DNA of 64,000 bases from Caenimonas koreensis DSM 17982 (GTDB lineage Bacteria > Pseudomonadota > Gammaproteobacteria > Burkholderiales > Burkholderiaceae_C). The translations under genes were made by a program, and so were the position numbers. Shown in pieces: positions 16,866 through 30,641 of this stretch. Within the stretch, counting starts at the first letter, position 1; every line of letters begins with the position of its first letter. The notes below the pieces were generated by a model, which was not told the origin of the DNA, ran no database searches, and saw only the letters and a program-made list of their open reading frames with translations. The stretch covers positions 186,001 to 250,000 of the forward strand of contig NZ_WJBU01000005.1 of NCBI RefSeq assembly GCF_009646335.1. Reading direction: 5' to 3'.

Positions 16866-17645
16866 ATGCCGACCCCACGCCAGAACTGGACACGAGGCGA
16901 GACCCTTGCGGCATTGCACGTCTATTTGCTCTTGCCTTTCGGCATGCTCCATCACAACCAGCCGCTGATCAGGCAACTGGCCGGCTGGATCGGCCGCTCA
17001 CCCAATTCCGTCGCCCTGAAGCTAGTCAATCTCGCCAGTCTCGATCCGCAAATTGTCGCCAGCGGTCGCAAGGGGATGGGAAATGTCTCAGCGCTCGACC
17101 GGCAGGTCTGGCGAGAGTTGCTAGCGGATTGGGATCCAATTGCACTGCAAGCGGCCTCCGAGTACGAGCGCCTCGCTACTTCGCACGGGGTCGCATCCGA
17201 CGCGGATGTCGTCGATGAACTACCTACGATCGAAGAAGGTCGCACGCGGATGGCGACTGTCGAAGTGCGCGTGAATCAAGCGCGCTTCCGCAAATCCGTG
17301 CTGGCGGGCTACCACAGCACCTGTTGCATCAGCGGCCTGCGTAGCGAACGATTGCTTGTCGCAAGTCACATCGTTCCGTGGAGCGAAGACAAAAACAACC
17401 GACTGAATCCGCAAAACGGTTTGTGCTTGTCCGCACTTCATGACCGAGCGTACGACCAGGGTCTGATCACAGTTCTACCGAACTACACGGTCAAGGTGTC
17501 GCCTCGCCTGCTTGAAGCGAACGACGCGCCGTTCTTTGAAGATGCGTTTCTGAAATTCGATGGTCTGAAAATTCAACTTCCGGAGAGGTTTCTCCCTCAT
17601 GTGGACTTCTTGGCCGCTCACGCTACGAAGTTCAATTACATGTGA
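16866..17645 (+). CDS. HNH endonuclease (putative restriction-type)
   Basis: 259 residues from ATG at 16866, with GGAGG five bases upstream; an earlier in-frame TTG at 16818 was rejected. The N-terminal half (WTRGETLAALHVYLLLPFG, IGRSPNSVALKLVNLASLDP) is a helical domain common in predicted HNH restriction endonucleases. The C-terminal HNH core runs from CCISGLRSERLLVASHIVPWS to NRLNPQNGLCLSALHDRAYDQG, giving the His-Ile-Val-Pro-Trp pair, the central Asn and the final His. No methyltransferase lies beside it, so it may be a solitary or type IV-like nuclease. Base composition is less GC-rich than the neighbours, and it sits in a short patch with VapBC, suggesting transfer. Confidence 0.82.
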   Translation: MPTPRQNWTRGETLAALHVYLLLPFGMLHHNQPLIRQLAGWIGRSPNSVALKLVNLASLDPQIVASGRKGMGNVSALDRQVWRELLADWDPIALQAASEYERLATSHGVASDADVVDELPTIEEGRTRMATVEVRVNQARFRKSVLAGYHSTCCISGLRSERLLVASHIVPWSEDKNNRLNPQNGLCLSALHDRAYDQGLITVLPNYTVKVSPRLLEANDAPFFEDAFLKFDGLKIQLPERFLPHVDFLAAHATKFNYM

Positions 17646-17789
17646 GGCGCTTAGCCGAAGACTTGAGCAGCTAAATTGCCAAACGGTCCTGCTACCGAGC
17701 GAGCGCGCTGGGCACGCCGCAAATGAGCACACAACCCTCGGGCTTTAGGGGAAATGGTGGACTGACACACGCTGGTCGACGATTTGCCG

Positions 17790-18197
17790 TCAGGCAAGCA
17801 GCGTCATTCCAGCCCCGCGCACCGCCGCTTTGTCAAAGGTCACGATCTGCGAACAACCCTCCGACGAAGCCAACTTCGAAATCAGCACATCGACAAACCC
17901 AGCCGTCGACCGCTTTGCTTCGTTGAAATGCTGAACGGCCTCTTGGACAACCTCGCGGCGCTCGATATGAAACTGTGCGGTAGTCAGCAGGTCTTCAATC
18001 GTGGATGCCAACTCTTCTTGGGTCGCGGCATACAGGCGTCCTAGAACCCAACACGTCTCAGCCAGCACAACTAGGCTGACAAAGCCTGGTCGAGCCACGC
18101 TCAATTGCTTCTCAATCAGCCGCGTTGCCAAAGCCGACTGCTTCGGATCGTCTTGCGCCAGGTATCGCACCAGCACATTGGTATCCAGTCCGATCAT
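17790..18197 (-). CDS. vapC: VapC-type PIN-domain toxin ribonuclease
   Basis: 135 residues. The PIN fold is evident: MIGLDTNVLVRYLAQDDPKQ gives the first acidic residue Asp5, VSLVVLAETCWVL the conserved Glu, and FVDVLISKLASSEGC and VTFDKAA the later Asp residues. VapC proteins are Mg-dependent ribonucleases, usually cutting initiator tRNA or rRNA. The start codon overlaps the antitoxin stop by four bases (ATGA), the standard vapBC arrangement. Confidence 0.9.
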   Translation of the reverse strand: MIGLDTNVLVRYLAQDDPKQSALATRLIEKQLSVARPGFVSLVVLAETCWVLGRLYAATQEELASTIEDLLTTAQFHIERREVVQEAVQHFNEAKRSTAGFVDVLISKLASSEGCSQIVTFDKAAVRGAGMTLLA

Positions 18198-18457
18198 GAC
18201 TTTCGCTTCACTCGACCGTGGCGAGCCGCTGTCTCTGCAGCAATTGCCTCGTCCATCTGTTCGATGCTGACCGGCTTGCTCGCCCGTCCGGCGAACCGCC
18301 CTTTTAATGAAGTTGTGCCGGCTTGCAGGGCCACCACCTTGTACCCATCGGCAACCTGGACAAAGTCAACCTTGGTCCCCGCGTGCAGACCAAGCGCTGC
18401 CCGCACCGACTGCGGTACCGTGATCTGACCTTTGCTGGTCATCGTGGCTGTGGGCAT
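18194..18457 (-). CDS. vapB: VapB-type AbrB-family antitoxin
   Basis: 87 residues. MTSKGQITVPQSVRAALGLHAGTKVDF is the AbrB/MazE-type swapped-hairpin DNA-binding domain, followed by a C-terminal arm (FAGRASKPVSIEQMDEAIAAET) that would wrap the toxin. It should neutralise VapC and repress its own promoter, for which a palindrome lies just upstream. AGGAG is seven bases before ATG. Confidence 0.9.
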   Translation of the reverse strand: MPTATMTSKGQITVPQSVRAALGLHAGTKVDFVQVADGYKVVALQAGTTSLKGRFAGRASKPVSIEQMDEAIAAETAARHGRVKRKS

Positions 18458-18465
18458 GGCAATCT

Positions 18466-18489
18466 CCTTACGTGAGGTAAGGAATTATA
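18466..18489 (-). promoter_or_regulatory. vapBC promoter with palindromic operator
   Basis: On the minus strand a perfect TATAAT (-10) occupies 18489-18484, followed by the inverted repeat CCTTAC-N5-GTAAGG (18466-18471/18477-18482). Initiation would fall inside or beside the repeat, and AGGAG overlaps its distal edge. The TATAAT includes the TAA stop of the upstream ATPase gene. No good -35 is visible. Confidence 0.65.
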
Positions 18490-21037
18490 GTGGATTCGCC
18501 AAGCGCCGCTTCACCCCCTCAAACCACAACAGACTCACTCCCACCATCACCGCCGCCCCCAACAGTAACCCAGCCGTCGGCGTCACAAACGCAAACAGCC
18601 TGCTCACCGCTGGCACGCTCAGCACCACGCCAAGCAACGCAATCGTCGTCAGCGCAATCCAGCCAAACTGCCCAACCATCGCAGCACGCCCCCACCACAC
18701 CGTCCGCGTCCACGACCGGTTCGTGTGGATCAACGCCAGGTTCGACAGCACGAGCACGACAAAGGTCATCGCGCGTGCCATCTCATCACGCCCCTCGTCC
18801 ATCGGCGCCAGCGCTCGCGTGCCCGCATACGTCGCCAGCAGCAGCACCAACAACCCCGCGCCTTGCCACAAACCGCGCTTCATCACCGCGCCATCAAACA
18901 GCCGCTGATCGGTCTTTCGCGGCGGCGCCTTCATCGCATCGGGCTCCAACGGTTCAGCTTCAAACACGACAGAGCACGCAGGGTCGATGATCAATTGCAG
19001 AAACAGGATGTGCACAGGCATCAACAGCATCGGCCAACCAAGCAGCACCGGCACCACCGACAGGCCCACGATCGGCACGTGCACGGCCACGACGAACACG
19101 ATCGCCTTGCGCAAATTGGCGAACACGCGGCGGCCATATCGCACGGCTGTCACAAGCGATGAGAAGTCGTCGTTCAGCAAGACGAGCGCTGCCGCCTGTC
19201 GCGCTACTTCCGTTCCGCGCGCGCCCATCGCCACGCCAATGTCTGCCGCCTTGAGTGCAGGGGCATCGTTCACGCCATCGCCTGTCATCGCCACAACGTC
19301 ACCGCGCGCCTGGAAGGCACGCACGAGTCGCAATTTCTGGTCGGGCTGCACGCGGCAGAAGATGTGTGTGTCTGCCAGCCGCGCGTCGAGCTGCGCATCA
19401 CTCATGTCCGCAAGCTCACTACCGGTGATGGCCGGCGCATCCGTGCTCAGGCCCGCTTGCCTCGCAATCGAGATCGCCGTGGCCGGATGGTCGCCGGTCA
19501 TCATCACAACGCGGATGCCCGCTGTCTTGCATTCGGCGATCGCCGCGGGCACGTCCGGACGAACAGGGTCTTCAAGGCCCACCAGACCGAGAAATTGAAA
19601 GTCGAAATCGTGTTGCACGCCGGGCAACTCTTCGGCCACGAAGACCGCTTGCGCTACGCCAAGCACACGCAGTCCATCAGCTGCCATCGCGAGCACTTGC
19701 GCTGCGATGGTGGCGCTGCGCTCGGCACTCAGGTGGCACAGGTCCACGATGGCTTCAGGTGCGCCCTTCGCGGCAATGAGGCGCGCCCGCTGGTCAGGCG
19801 ACTGCCACACGCGCGACATCGCCAGCATCTCGGGCGAGAGCGCGTAGTCGTCAATCAAGGTCCAGTCGGTGTGCAGGTGCTCGGTGTTCGCCAACAGCTG
19901 CCGGCCCGCTTGCGTGATGGCGGCCTCCATCGGGTCGAACGCGCGGCGGTGGCTCGCCAGCACAGCGTATTCAAGCAGGCCGTGCAGCGCCTCTTGCAGG
20001 GCGGGTGCACGTGCATTCGTGGCGCTGGTCGACGTGCTCGCAGCCGCTTCGTTCGCCACGTGATGTGCCGCGCTCTCTGACCACAGCTGCCTCACGGTCA
20101 TGCGGTTGGCCGTGAGCGTGCCCGTCTTGTCCACACACAACACTGTTGTCGCGCCCAGCAGTTCGACGGCCGGAATGCTTCGCGCCAGCACGTTCTCGCG
20201 CGCGAGCCGCCACGCGCCAAGCCCCAGGAAGAGCGTGAGCACCACGGGTAACTCTTCGGGCAGGATCGCCATCGCCAGCGTCAGGCCAGCGAGCAGGCCA
20301 TGCAGCCAGTCGTTGCGCAGGAAGCCGAATGTCAACGCCAGCGCCGCGGCCAGCGACAGGCCGATGATCGCAATTCGTATCACCACGCGATGCGTCTCTT
20401 GCTGGATGGGTGTGGCCTGAACTTCAATGCCGGCCAGCGACTGGCCGATCTGGCCCAATGCGCTGCGCTCGCCCGTTGCGATGACGCGCCCGTGAGCCGT
20501 GCCGCCTGTCACCAGCGTGCCCGAAAACGCCTTGGCTTCTTCGGCCGAGGCTGCATCTTTGTTGACCGGTACTGATTCGCCCGTCAGCAACGACTCGTCG
20601 ATCGCCAGGTTGTTGCAGGTCAGCAGCAACAAGTCAGCCGGCACGCGATCGCCCTCTGCGAGCAACACCACATCACCCACGACGAGCTCGCGCGCGTCAA
20701 TGGTCCGCTCGCCCGAGGCGCGCAGCACACGTGCGCGCGGGCTCGATAAGTCGCGCAATGCATTGAGTGCTTGTTCGCTGCGCCGCTGCTGCACGAAGCT
20801 GATGCCCATCACGACGAACACGAAGCCCAGCAGCATCAATGCTTCCTGGATGTCGCCCAGCACCATGTAGAGCGCGCCGCACGCCACGAGCAACAGGAAC
20901 ATCGGCTCCAGCGCCACTTCGCGCAGCAGCCGCAGCACGCTGCGCGGCCGCGATACGGGCAGCGCGTTGGGGCCGTCCTGCGCGAGGCGTTGTTGTGCCT
21001 CGTCGTCGCGCAGGCCAGCCAGTGAGTCTTCTGTCAT
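18485..21037 (-). CDS. Cation-translocating P-type ATPase (P2-type)
   Basis: 850 residues. Motifs in order: the actuator TGES loop in LAIDESLLTGESVPVNKD, the membrane PEEL motif in LAMAILPEELPVVLTLFLGL (as in calcium-type pumps), the phosphorylation site CVDKTGTLTANRMTVRQLW around residue 305, the nucleotide site KGAPEAIVDLC, MTGDHPATAISIARQAG, and the hinge GDVVAMTGDGVNDAPALKAADIG. About ten membrane helices are predicted, with the C-terminal block of six. The ion is probably Ca2+, Mg2+ or Mn2+ and cannot be fixed by sight. It lacks the heavy-metal-binding N-domain of P1B pumps. The gene is divergent from the SHP cytochrome operon. Confidence 0.92.
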   Translation of the reverse strand: MTEDSLAGLRDDEAQQRLAQDGPNALPVSRPRSVLRLLREVALEPMFLLLVACGALYMVLGDIQEALMLLGFVFVVMGISFVQQRRSEQALNALRDLSSPRARVLRASGERTIDARELVVGDVVLLAEGDRVPADLLLLTCNNLAIDESLLTGESVPVNKDAASAEEAKAFSGTLVTGGTAHGRVIATGERSALGQIGQSLAGIEVQATPIQQETHRVVIRIAIIGLSLAAALALTFGFLRNDWLHGLLAGLTLAMAILPEELPVVLTLFLGLGAWRLARENVLARSIPAVELLGATTVLCVDKTGTLTANRMTVRQLWSESAAHHVANEAAASTSTSATNARAPALQEALHGLLEYAVLASHRRAFDPMEAAITQAGRQLLANTEHLHTDWTLIDDYALSPEMLAMSRVWQSPDQRARLIAAKGAPEAIVDLCHLSAERSATIAAQVLAMAADGLRVLGVAQAVFVAEELPGVQHDFDFQFLGLVGLEDPVRPDVPAAIAECKTAGIRVVMMTGDHPATAISIARQAGLSTDAPAITGSELADMSDAQLDARLADTHIFCRVQPDQKLRLVRAFQARGDVVAMTGDGVNDAPALKAADIGVAMGARGTEVARQAAALVLLNDDFSSLVTAVRYGRRVFANLRKAIVFVVAVHVPIVGLSVVPVLLGWPMLLMPVHILFLQLIIDPACSVVFEAEPLEPDAMKAPPRKTDQRLFDGAVMKRGLWQGAGLLVLLLATYAGTRALAPMDEGRDEMARAMTFVVLVLSNLALIHTNRSWTRTVWWGRAAMVGQFGWIALTTIALLGVVLSVPAVSRLFAFVTPTAGLLLGAAVMVGVSLLWFEGVKRRLANPL

Positions 21038-21089
21038 TCAGGGTCTTTCCAGGAAGAGCTCAGTTCATCACCTGCGCTGCGCGCTGTGT

Positions 21090-21103
21090 TTGACGTGTGT
21101 CAA
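21090..21103. promoter_or_regulatory. FNR/DNR-type palindrome TTGAC-N4-GTCAA
   Basis: A perfect two-fold symmetric 14-mer lies in the 152-base divergent gap between the P-type ATPase and the cytochrome operon, 53 bases from the ATPase start and 87 from the cytochrome start. Half-sites match the FNR/ANR/DNR class of CRP-family regulators that respond to oxygen or nitric oxide. Which gene it serves is not clear from position alone. Confidence 0.55.
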
Positions 21104-21189
21104 TTCAAGCGGTTTCGCTGGTGGCATCAGGCCCGCGAGATAAGCCAACCCTAAGGTAGCAAGACCACTATGGCGATGAAGGAATTGCC

Positions 21190-21606
21190 ATGAACGCTCC
21201 ACGACTTGCTCTTCAACTGTTGGCTGTACTTGCTGCCACGCTGGCGCTTGCGCTTGCACCAATTGCCGTACAGGCGGCCACGCCCGGCGAACTCATCGCT
21301 GGCTACACGGCCCAAGCCGGTGCTGCGCCGGTGGCTGCGCGCGGCCAGCAGTTCTTCAACACCACGCACGGGCGTGAATGGTCTTGCGGCTCGTGCCACG
21401 GCGCGGTGCCTGTACAGCCCGGCAAACACGCGAGCACGGGCAAGCCCATCGGCGCTTTGGCGCCTGCGGCCAACGCCGAACGATTCACCGATGCCGCCAA
21501 AACCGAAAAGTGGTTTCGCCGCAATTGCAACGACGTCGTGGGCCGCGAATGCACCGCCGCAGAAAAGGCCGATGTGATGAGCTGGCTGCTCTCGCTCAAG
21601 TCTTGA
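21190..21606 (+). CDS. shp: SHP-type monoheme cytochrome c (DUF1924)
   Basis: 138 residues. The signal peptide covers about residues 1-29 (LLAVLAATLALALAPIAVQA). One heme site C66-GSC-H70 lies in REWSCGSCHGAV. The later WFRRNCNDVVGREC is the conserved region of sphaeroides heme protein homologues, in which an Asn next to a disulfide Cys is the sixth, replaceable heme ligand; the Asn-Cys pair here fits, though exact equivalence needs alignment. SHP is a periplasmic high-spin cytochrome that binds O2 and NO and takes electrons from the diheme cytochrome encoded next. First gene of a five-gene operon. Confidence 0.87.
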   Translation: MNAPRLALQLLAVLAATLALALAPIAVQAATPGELIAGYTAQAGAAPVAARGQQFFNTTHGREWSCGSCHGAVPVQPGKHASTGKPIGALAPAANAERFTDAAKTEKWFRRNCNDVVGRECTAAEKADVMSWLLSLKS

Positions 21607-21636
21607 TGCGACTGATCCCACTTCGAAGAACTCATC

Positions 21637-22131
21637 ATGTCCAACCCATCTCGCTTGTCCTCAACGATTGCCGCCTGCGCTGTTTTGTTCGCAGCCGGCG
21701 CCAGCTTGTGCCAGTCAGCGCGCGCTGATGAACATTCACGCTTCGCGCAAGTGCCGCAGCTGCCGCTCTACAAGACCGAATGCACCTCATGCCATATGGC
21801 GTATCCGCCGGGCATGCTGCCCGCAGCCTCGTGGCAGCGATTGATGTCCGGCCTGCCCAAGCACTTCGGCACGGATGCATCGCTCGATGCCGCGCAAGCC
21901 AAAACATTGTCGGCATGGCTGGCGGCCAACGCGGGCACAGGCCGCATGGCGAGCCAGGCGCCGCCTGAAGACCGCATCAGCCGGTCGAGCTGGTTTGTGC
22001 GCCAGCACGACGAAGTGCCTGCCGCCACCTGGAAGCGTCCTTCCATCAAGAGCGCATCGAACTGCACTGCCTGCCACACCGGCGCCAACCAAGGAGATTT
22101 CAATGAACACAACGTCCGCATCCCCCGCTGA
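21637..22131 (+). CDS. dhc: Diheme cytochrome c (DHC)
   Basis: 164 residues with a signal peptide (about 1-30, ending SARA). Two heme-binding sites, C49-TSC-H53 and C143-TAC-H147, are about 90 residues apart. The N-terminal FAQVPQLPLYKTECTSCHMAYPPGMLPA and SWFVRQHDEV are typical of the DHC family that passes electrons to SHP. In known clusters DHC, SHP and a cytochrome b are adjacent in this order or similar. Its C-terminus overlaps the start of the cytochrome b gene by 29 bases. Confidence 0.87.
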   Translation: MSNPSRLSSTIAACAVLFAAGASLCQSARADEHSRFAQVPQLPLYKTECTSCHMAYPPGMLPAASWQRLMSGLPKHFGTDASLDAAQAKTLSAWLAANAGTGRMASQAPPEDRISRSSWFVRQHDEVPAATWKRPSIKSASNCTACHTGANQGDFNEHNVRIPR

Positions 22132-22816
22132 AGCAGCGCGCAAAGTACTCATCTGGGACGCGCCCGTGCGCGTCTTCCACTGGCTGATGGTGTTCAGCTT
22201 TGCAGGGGCTTACCTCACTGCGGAGAGCGAGCGCTGGCGGCTGCTGCACGTGTCGCTGGGCTACACGATGGTGGGGCTGGTGATCTTTCGCATCGTGTGG
22301 GGTTTGGTCGGAACGCGTCACGCACGCTTTTCAGATTTCGTGCGTGGCCCTAAGGCTGTTGCGAGCTACATCCGAGGCATGTTGCGCGGCGATCCGGAAA
22401 CGCATGTCGGGCACAACCCGCTCGGCGCGGTGGCCATTCTTGTCTTGCTCACGCTGACGCTTGTTATCGGCGCATCGGGCTGGGCTGTCTTCAACGACGC
22501 GGGTGGTGAATGGCTCGAAGGTGCGCACGAGTTCGCCGCGAACTTCATGCTTGCCGTGATCGGCGTGCACATTGCCGGAGTCGTGATGACCAGCAGGCGC
22601 GCCCGCGTGAACCTCGTGGGTGCCATGGTCACAGGCAACAAAGTGGCTCGCCCGGAAGACGGCGTTCGCAGTGCGTGGCGCAGTGTGGCGGCGTTGATGC
22701 TTGTCGCCGTGGCCGGCTTCTGGTGGCTGCAATGGCAGCAGGCGCCCACGGCACAAGGGCTGGCCAGCCACGCGGCATCGTCTACCCATAAAGACGGCGA
22801 TAACGATGACGATTGA
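22103..22816 (+). CDS. Cytochrome b561-type membrane protein of the SHP/DHC cluster
   Basis: 237 residues from ATG at 22103, with AAGGAG at 22091; the frame is open further upstream but that part is shared with the diheme cytochrome gene. Four membrane segments carry candidate heme-ligand His residues: RVFHWLMVFSFAG, LLHVSLGYTMVGL, GAHEFAANFMLAVIGVHIAGV. A fifth short hydrophobic stretch near the C-terminus precedes a charged tail (THKDGDNDDD). It likely takes electrons from the quinol pool and feeds the periplasmic cytochromes. The overlap with the previous gene suggests coupled translation. Confidence 0.88.
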   Translation: MNTTSASPAEAARKVLIWDAPVRVFHWLMVFSFAGAYLTAESERWRLLHVSLGYTMVGLVIFRIVWGLVGTRHARFSDFVRGPKAVASYIRGMLRGDPETHVGHNPLGAVAILVLLTLTLVIGASGWAVFNDAGGEWLEGAHEFAANFMLAVIGVHIAGVVMTSRRARVNLVGAMVTGNKVARPEDGVRSAWRSVAALMLVAVAGFWWLQWQQAPTAQGLASHAASSTHKDGDNDDD

Positions 22817-22860
22817 CGCGGGACAACATCGCGCGATGCACGCACCGGCAAACTGAAGTC

Positions 22861-23528
22861 ATGCGAATCCTGCTGGCTGAAGACGACCCCCTGCTCGGCG
22901 ACGGGCTGCGCGCTGGCCTGCGCCAGCTCGGCTTCCTCGTCGATTGGGTGCGCGATGGCGTCGCTGCAGAGCGCGAGTTGCGCGCGCATCCGTATGCGGC
23001 GGCCGTGCTCGATCTCGGGCTTCCGCTCAAGGACGGCATCACCGTGCTGCAGGAGATACGGCGCGCGGGCCTGTCGCTGCCTGTGCTGGTACTTACAGCG
23101 CGCGACGGTGTGCCCGACCGCATTCGCGGGCTCGATGTCGGGGCAGACGACTATGTGGTCAAGCCAGTGGATCTGCATGAACTCGGCGCGCGGCTGCGTG
23201 CGCTCGTGCGCCGCTCGCACGGGCAGCCACAAGAGTGCCTGCGCGCTCGCGACGTCGTGCTTGATCCGGCGGCGCGCTCTGTCTTGCGCGCGGGTGAACC
23301 CGTTGCATTGTCAGCTCGCGAGTTCGACCTGCTGCACACGCTGATGCTCAATGCGGGCCGCGTGCTCTCGCGCGAACAGCTCGAACAACACGTCTATGGC
23401 TGGGGCCAGGAAGTGGAGAGCAACGCGATCGAAGTGCACATCCATCACCTGCGTCGCAAGGCGGGGAATGCGTTGATCCAGACGGTGCGCGGCGTCGGCT
23501 ACATGGTGCAGCGCGAAGGCGAGACTGC

Positions 23529-23532
<4 letters not shown>
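22861..23532 (+). CDS. OmpR-family response regulator
   Basis: 223 residues from ATG at 22861 (an upstream in-frame start at 22813 adds only poorly conserved residues). Receiver domain: MRILLAEDDPLLGDGLRAGL with the acidic pocket Glu7/Asp8/Asp9, phosphoacceptor Asp51 in VLDLGLPLKDG, Thr in LVLTARD and Lys in DDYVVKPVDL. The winged-helix domain ends with SNAIEVHIHHLRRKAG and VRGVGYMVQ. It most resembles the QseB/PmrA group. It is in the same operon as the cytochromes, and its stop overlaps the kinase start. Confidence 0.92.
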
Positions 23533-28773
<5,241 letters not shown>

Positions 28774-29014
28774 GTCTTCCTCTTCTTTAATATTCTTTAA
28801 TTCAACTTAGTAGTAGTAGATAAGGGGCAGGCCCATCTGTGGACAACCGCTATTTTCCCCTTTTTCATCAAGCACTTGCCGAAATTAAAACCCTGTGGCG
28901 CTGGATGCGTTTCGTGTCGGCCGGGCGGGGACAACTTTCAGGTTTTGGCACGCCCTGTGGATAACGGGCAGGTTGTGCCAGAACTCTCCACAGGGTTGGC
29001 GGCGGCAAAATTTT
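28774..29014. other. oriC: Candidate chromosome origin oriC (dnaA-dnaN gap)
   Basis: The gap holds a perfect DnaA box (TTATCCACA, minus strand, 28956-28964), a near-perfect one (TTGTCCACA, minus, 28838-28846) and a weaker one (CTCTCCACA, plus, 28984-28992). Leftward of the 28838 box, on the minus strand, come a GC-rich spacer (28820-28837), four TAG trios read on the plus strand (28808-28819) and an AT-rich tract up to dnaN. This box, spacer, DnaA-trio, AT-rich order is the known bacterial unwinding module. Which of this gap or the dnaA-rpmH gap is used cannot be proved by eye. Confidence 0.75.
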
Positions 29015-30424
29015 TTATCCCTTCAGGGTCTGTTCGAGTACGTGGAGCTGCTGGTTCAACTCGGTCATCTGCTGGCGCTCGCCGCCGATCTTGCGCACGG
29101 CGTGCAAGACGGTGGTGTGGTCGCGGCCACCAAACAGCTCGCCGATCTCCGGCAGGCTCTTCTGGGTGAGTTCCTTGGCCAGGTACATAGCGATCTGGCG
29201 AGGCCGGGCAATCGAGGCCGGCCGCTTCTTGCTGTACATGTCGGCGACTTTGATCTTGTAATAGTCGGCCACGGTCTTCTGGATGTTCTCGACGCTGATC
29301 TGCCGGTTCTGTATGGAAAGCAGGTCTCGCAGGGCTTCCCGGGCGAGCTGGATCGAGATTTCCTTCTGGTTGAACCGCGAATAGGCCAGTATCTTGCGCA
29401 GCGCGCCTTCGAGTTCGCGCACGTTCGAGCGGACGTTCTTGGCCACGAAGAAGGCTACTTCCTCTGGCATCTCGACGCTTTCAACCCGAGCCTTGTTGAT
29501 CAGGATGGCAACGCGCATTTCAAGCTCAGGCGGCTCGATCGCGACGGTCAGGCCCGAATCGAAGCGTGAAATCAGGCGTTCATGAATGTCTGTCAGGCCC
29601 TTGGGATAGGTGTCCGACGTCATCACGATGTGCGACTTTTTGGCGAGCAGCGCTTCAAAAGCGTTGAAGAATTCTTCCTGCGTCCGGTCTTTGTTGGCGA
29701 AGAACTGGACGTCATCGATGAGCAGCAGGTCGAGCGAGTGGTATTTCTCCTTGAACTCGTCGAATGTCTTGCGCTGGTAGGCCTTGACCACATCCGAAAC
29801 AAACTGCTCCGCATGGATGTAGAGAACTTTGCTGCCAGGCTTGTCCTGCAGGAGTTTGTTGCCTACCGCGTGGACCAGGTGGGTCTTGCCGAGGCCCACA
29901 CCGCCATAGATGAAAAGCGGGTTGTAAAGGTAGCCGGGTGTTGTGGCGACATGCATGGCTGCTGCCCGTGCCATCCGGTTTGCCGTGCCTTCGACAAGCG
30001 TATCAAAAGTCAGGGCCGTGTTCAGTCGGTTCTTGAAGCCGGCCGCGTTGGGGTCTTCGCTGATCTCCGGCGGTTCAGCCGCAGCGGCGGTTTCATTCGC
30101 GGCTGGCGGAGAATAAGTACGGGCGGATGATTCTCGAAGAGCGAGCGCTAACTCAAGCTGAACAGGTTGACCGTAAATCTTCTCAAGCAAGCTCGAGATC
30201 CTGCCAGCATATTGGGCGCGCACCCAATCAAGTTTGAAGCGGTTCGCCACAAACAGGGTTACCTTGGAAAAGTCGTCAGACACCTGGGCCGCCAGCGGCT
30301 TGATCCAGGTGTTGAACTGCTGTTCGGGCAGCTCTTGGGCGAGCTGGTCGATACAGGCCTGCCACAGGCTGTCGCCCGGGTTCAGGCTGGCGTGCGACGC
30401 CAGATGGTGTTGCCCCTCGCTCAT
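29015..30424 (-). CDS. dnaA: Chromosomal replication initiator DnaA
   Basis: 469 residues. Domain I is [25 protein letters not shown]; domain II is a variable Ala/Glu-rich linker (residues about 105-130). The AAA+ domain has Walker [16 protein letters not shown] near residue 172, Walker [22 protein letters not shown] and the sensor [13 protein letters not shown]. Domain IV recognises DnaA boxes through [14 protein letters not shown] and [15 protein letters not shown]. It starts DNA replication and represses its own promoter, where two DnaA boxes lie. Confidence 0.98.
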   Translation of the reverse strand: MSEGQHHLASHASLNPGDSLWQACIDQLAQELPEQQFNTWIKPLAAQVSDDFSKVTLFVANRFKLDWVRAQYAGRISSLLEKIYGQPVQLELALALRESSARTYSPPAANETAAAAEPPEISEDPNAAGFKNRLNTALTFDTLVEGTANRMARAAAMHVATTPGYLYNPLFIYGGVGLGKTHLVHAVGNKLLQDKPGSKVLYIHAEQFVSDVVKAYQRKTFDEFKEKYHSLDLLLIDDVQFFANKDRTQEEFFNAFEALLAKKSHIVMTSDTYPKGLTDIHERLISRFDSGLTVAIEPPELEMRVAILINKARVESVEMPEEVAFFVAKNVRSNVRELEGALRKILAYSRFNQKEISIQLAREALRDLLSIQNRQISVENIQKTVADYYKIKVADMYSKKRPASIARPRQIAMYLAKELTQKSLPEIGELFGGRDHTTVLHAVRKIGGERQQMTELNQQLHVLEQTLKG

Positions 30425-30444
30425 TCTCGGCAGTTGCCTTCTTC

Positions 30445-30502
30445 TGTGGATATAGTCATTCTGGGAAGGCCGCGATTCTAGGTTATCTAAACCTTATCCA
30501 CA
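30445..30502. promoter_or_regulatory. DnaA boxes in the dnaA promoter region
   Basis: A perfect box TTATCCACA is at 30494-30502 (plus) and ATATCCACA, one mismatch, on the minus strand at 30445-30453, 20 bases upstream of the dnaA start. They could serve autorepression of dnaA or form a second origin module; there is no DnaA-trio run beside them. Confidence 0.65.
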
Positions 30503-30549
30503 AAGACGATTTCGCCATGACGTCATGTTTTGACAGCCGCAAACTGTTC

Positions 30550-30578
30550 TTGACATTCCCCTGCACGGCAGTGGTAAC
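30550..30578 (+). promoter_or_regulatory. Candidate rpmH promoter
   Basis: TTGACA at 30550-30555, 17 bases, then GGTAAC at 30573-30578 as a weak -10. Another TTGACA at 30530 lacks a partner. Distance to rpmH ATG (30642) is about 60 bases. Confidence 0.4.
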
Positions 30579-30641
30579 GGACAGCGCAATTGCCGGTCCG
30601 GTCGATTTGGACGATAATGCCGGGTTACCCCGAGAATCACC

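Noticed and set aside
17646-17789. tRNA or attachment site in the gap after the HNH gene
   Set aside because: No cloverleaf or direct repeat could be found.
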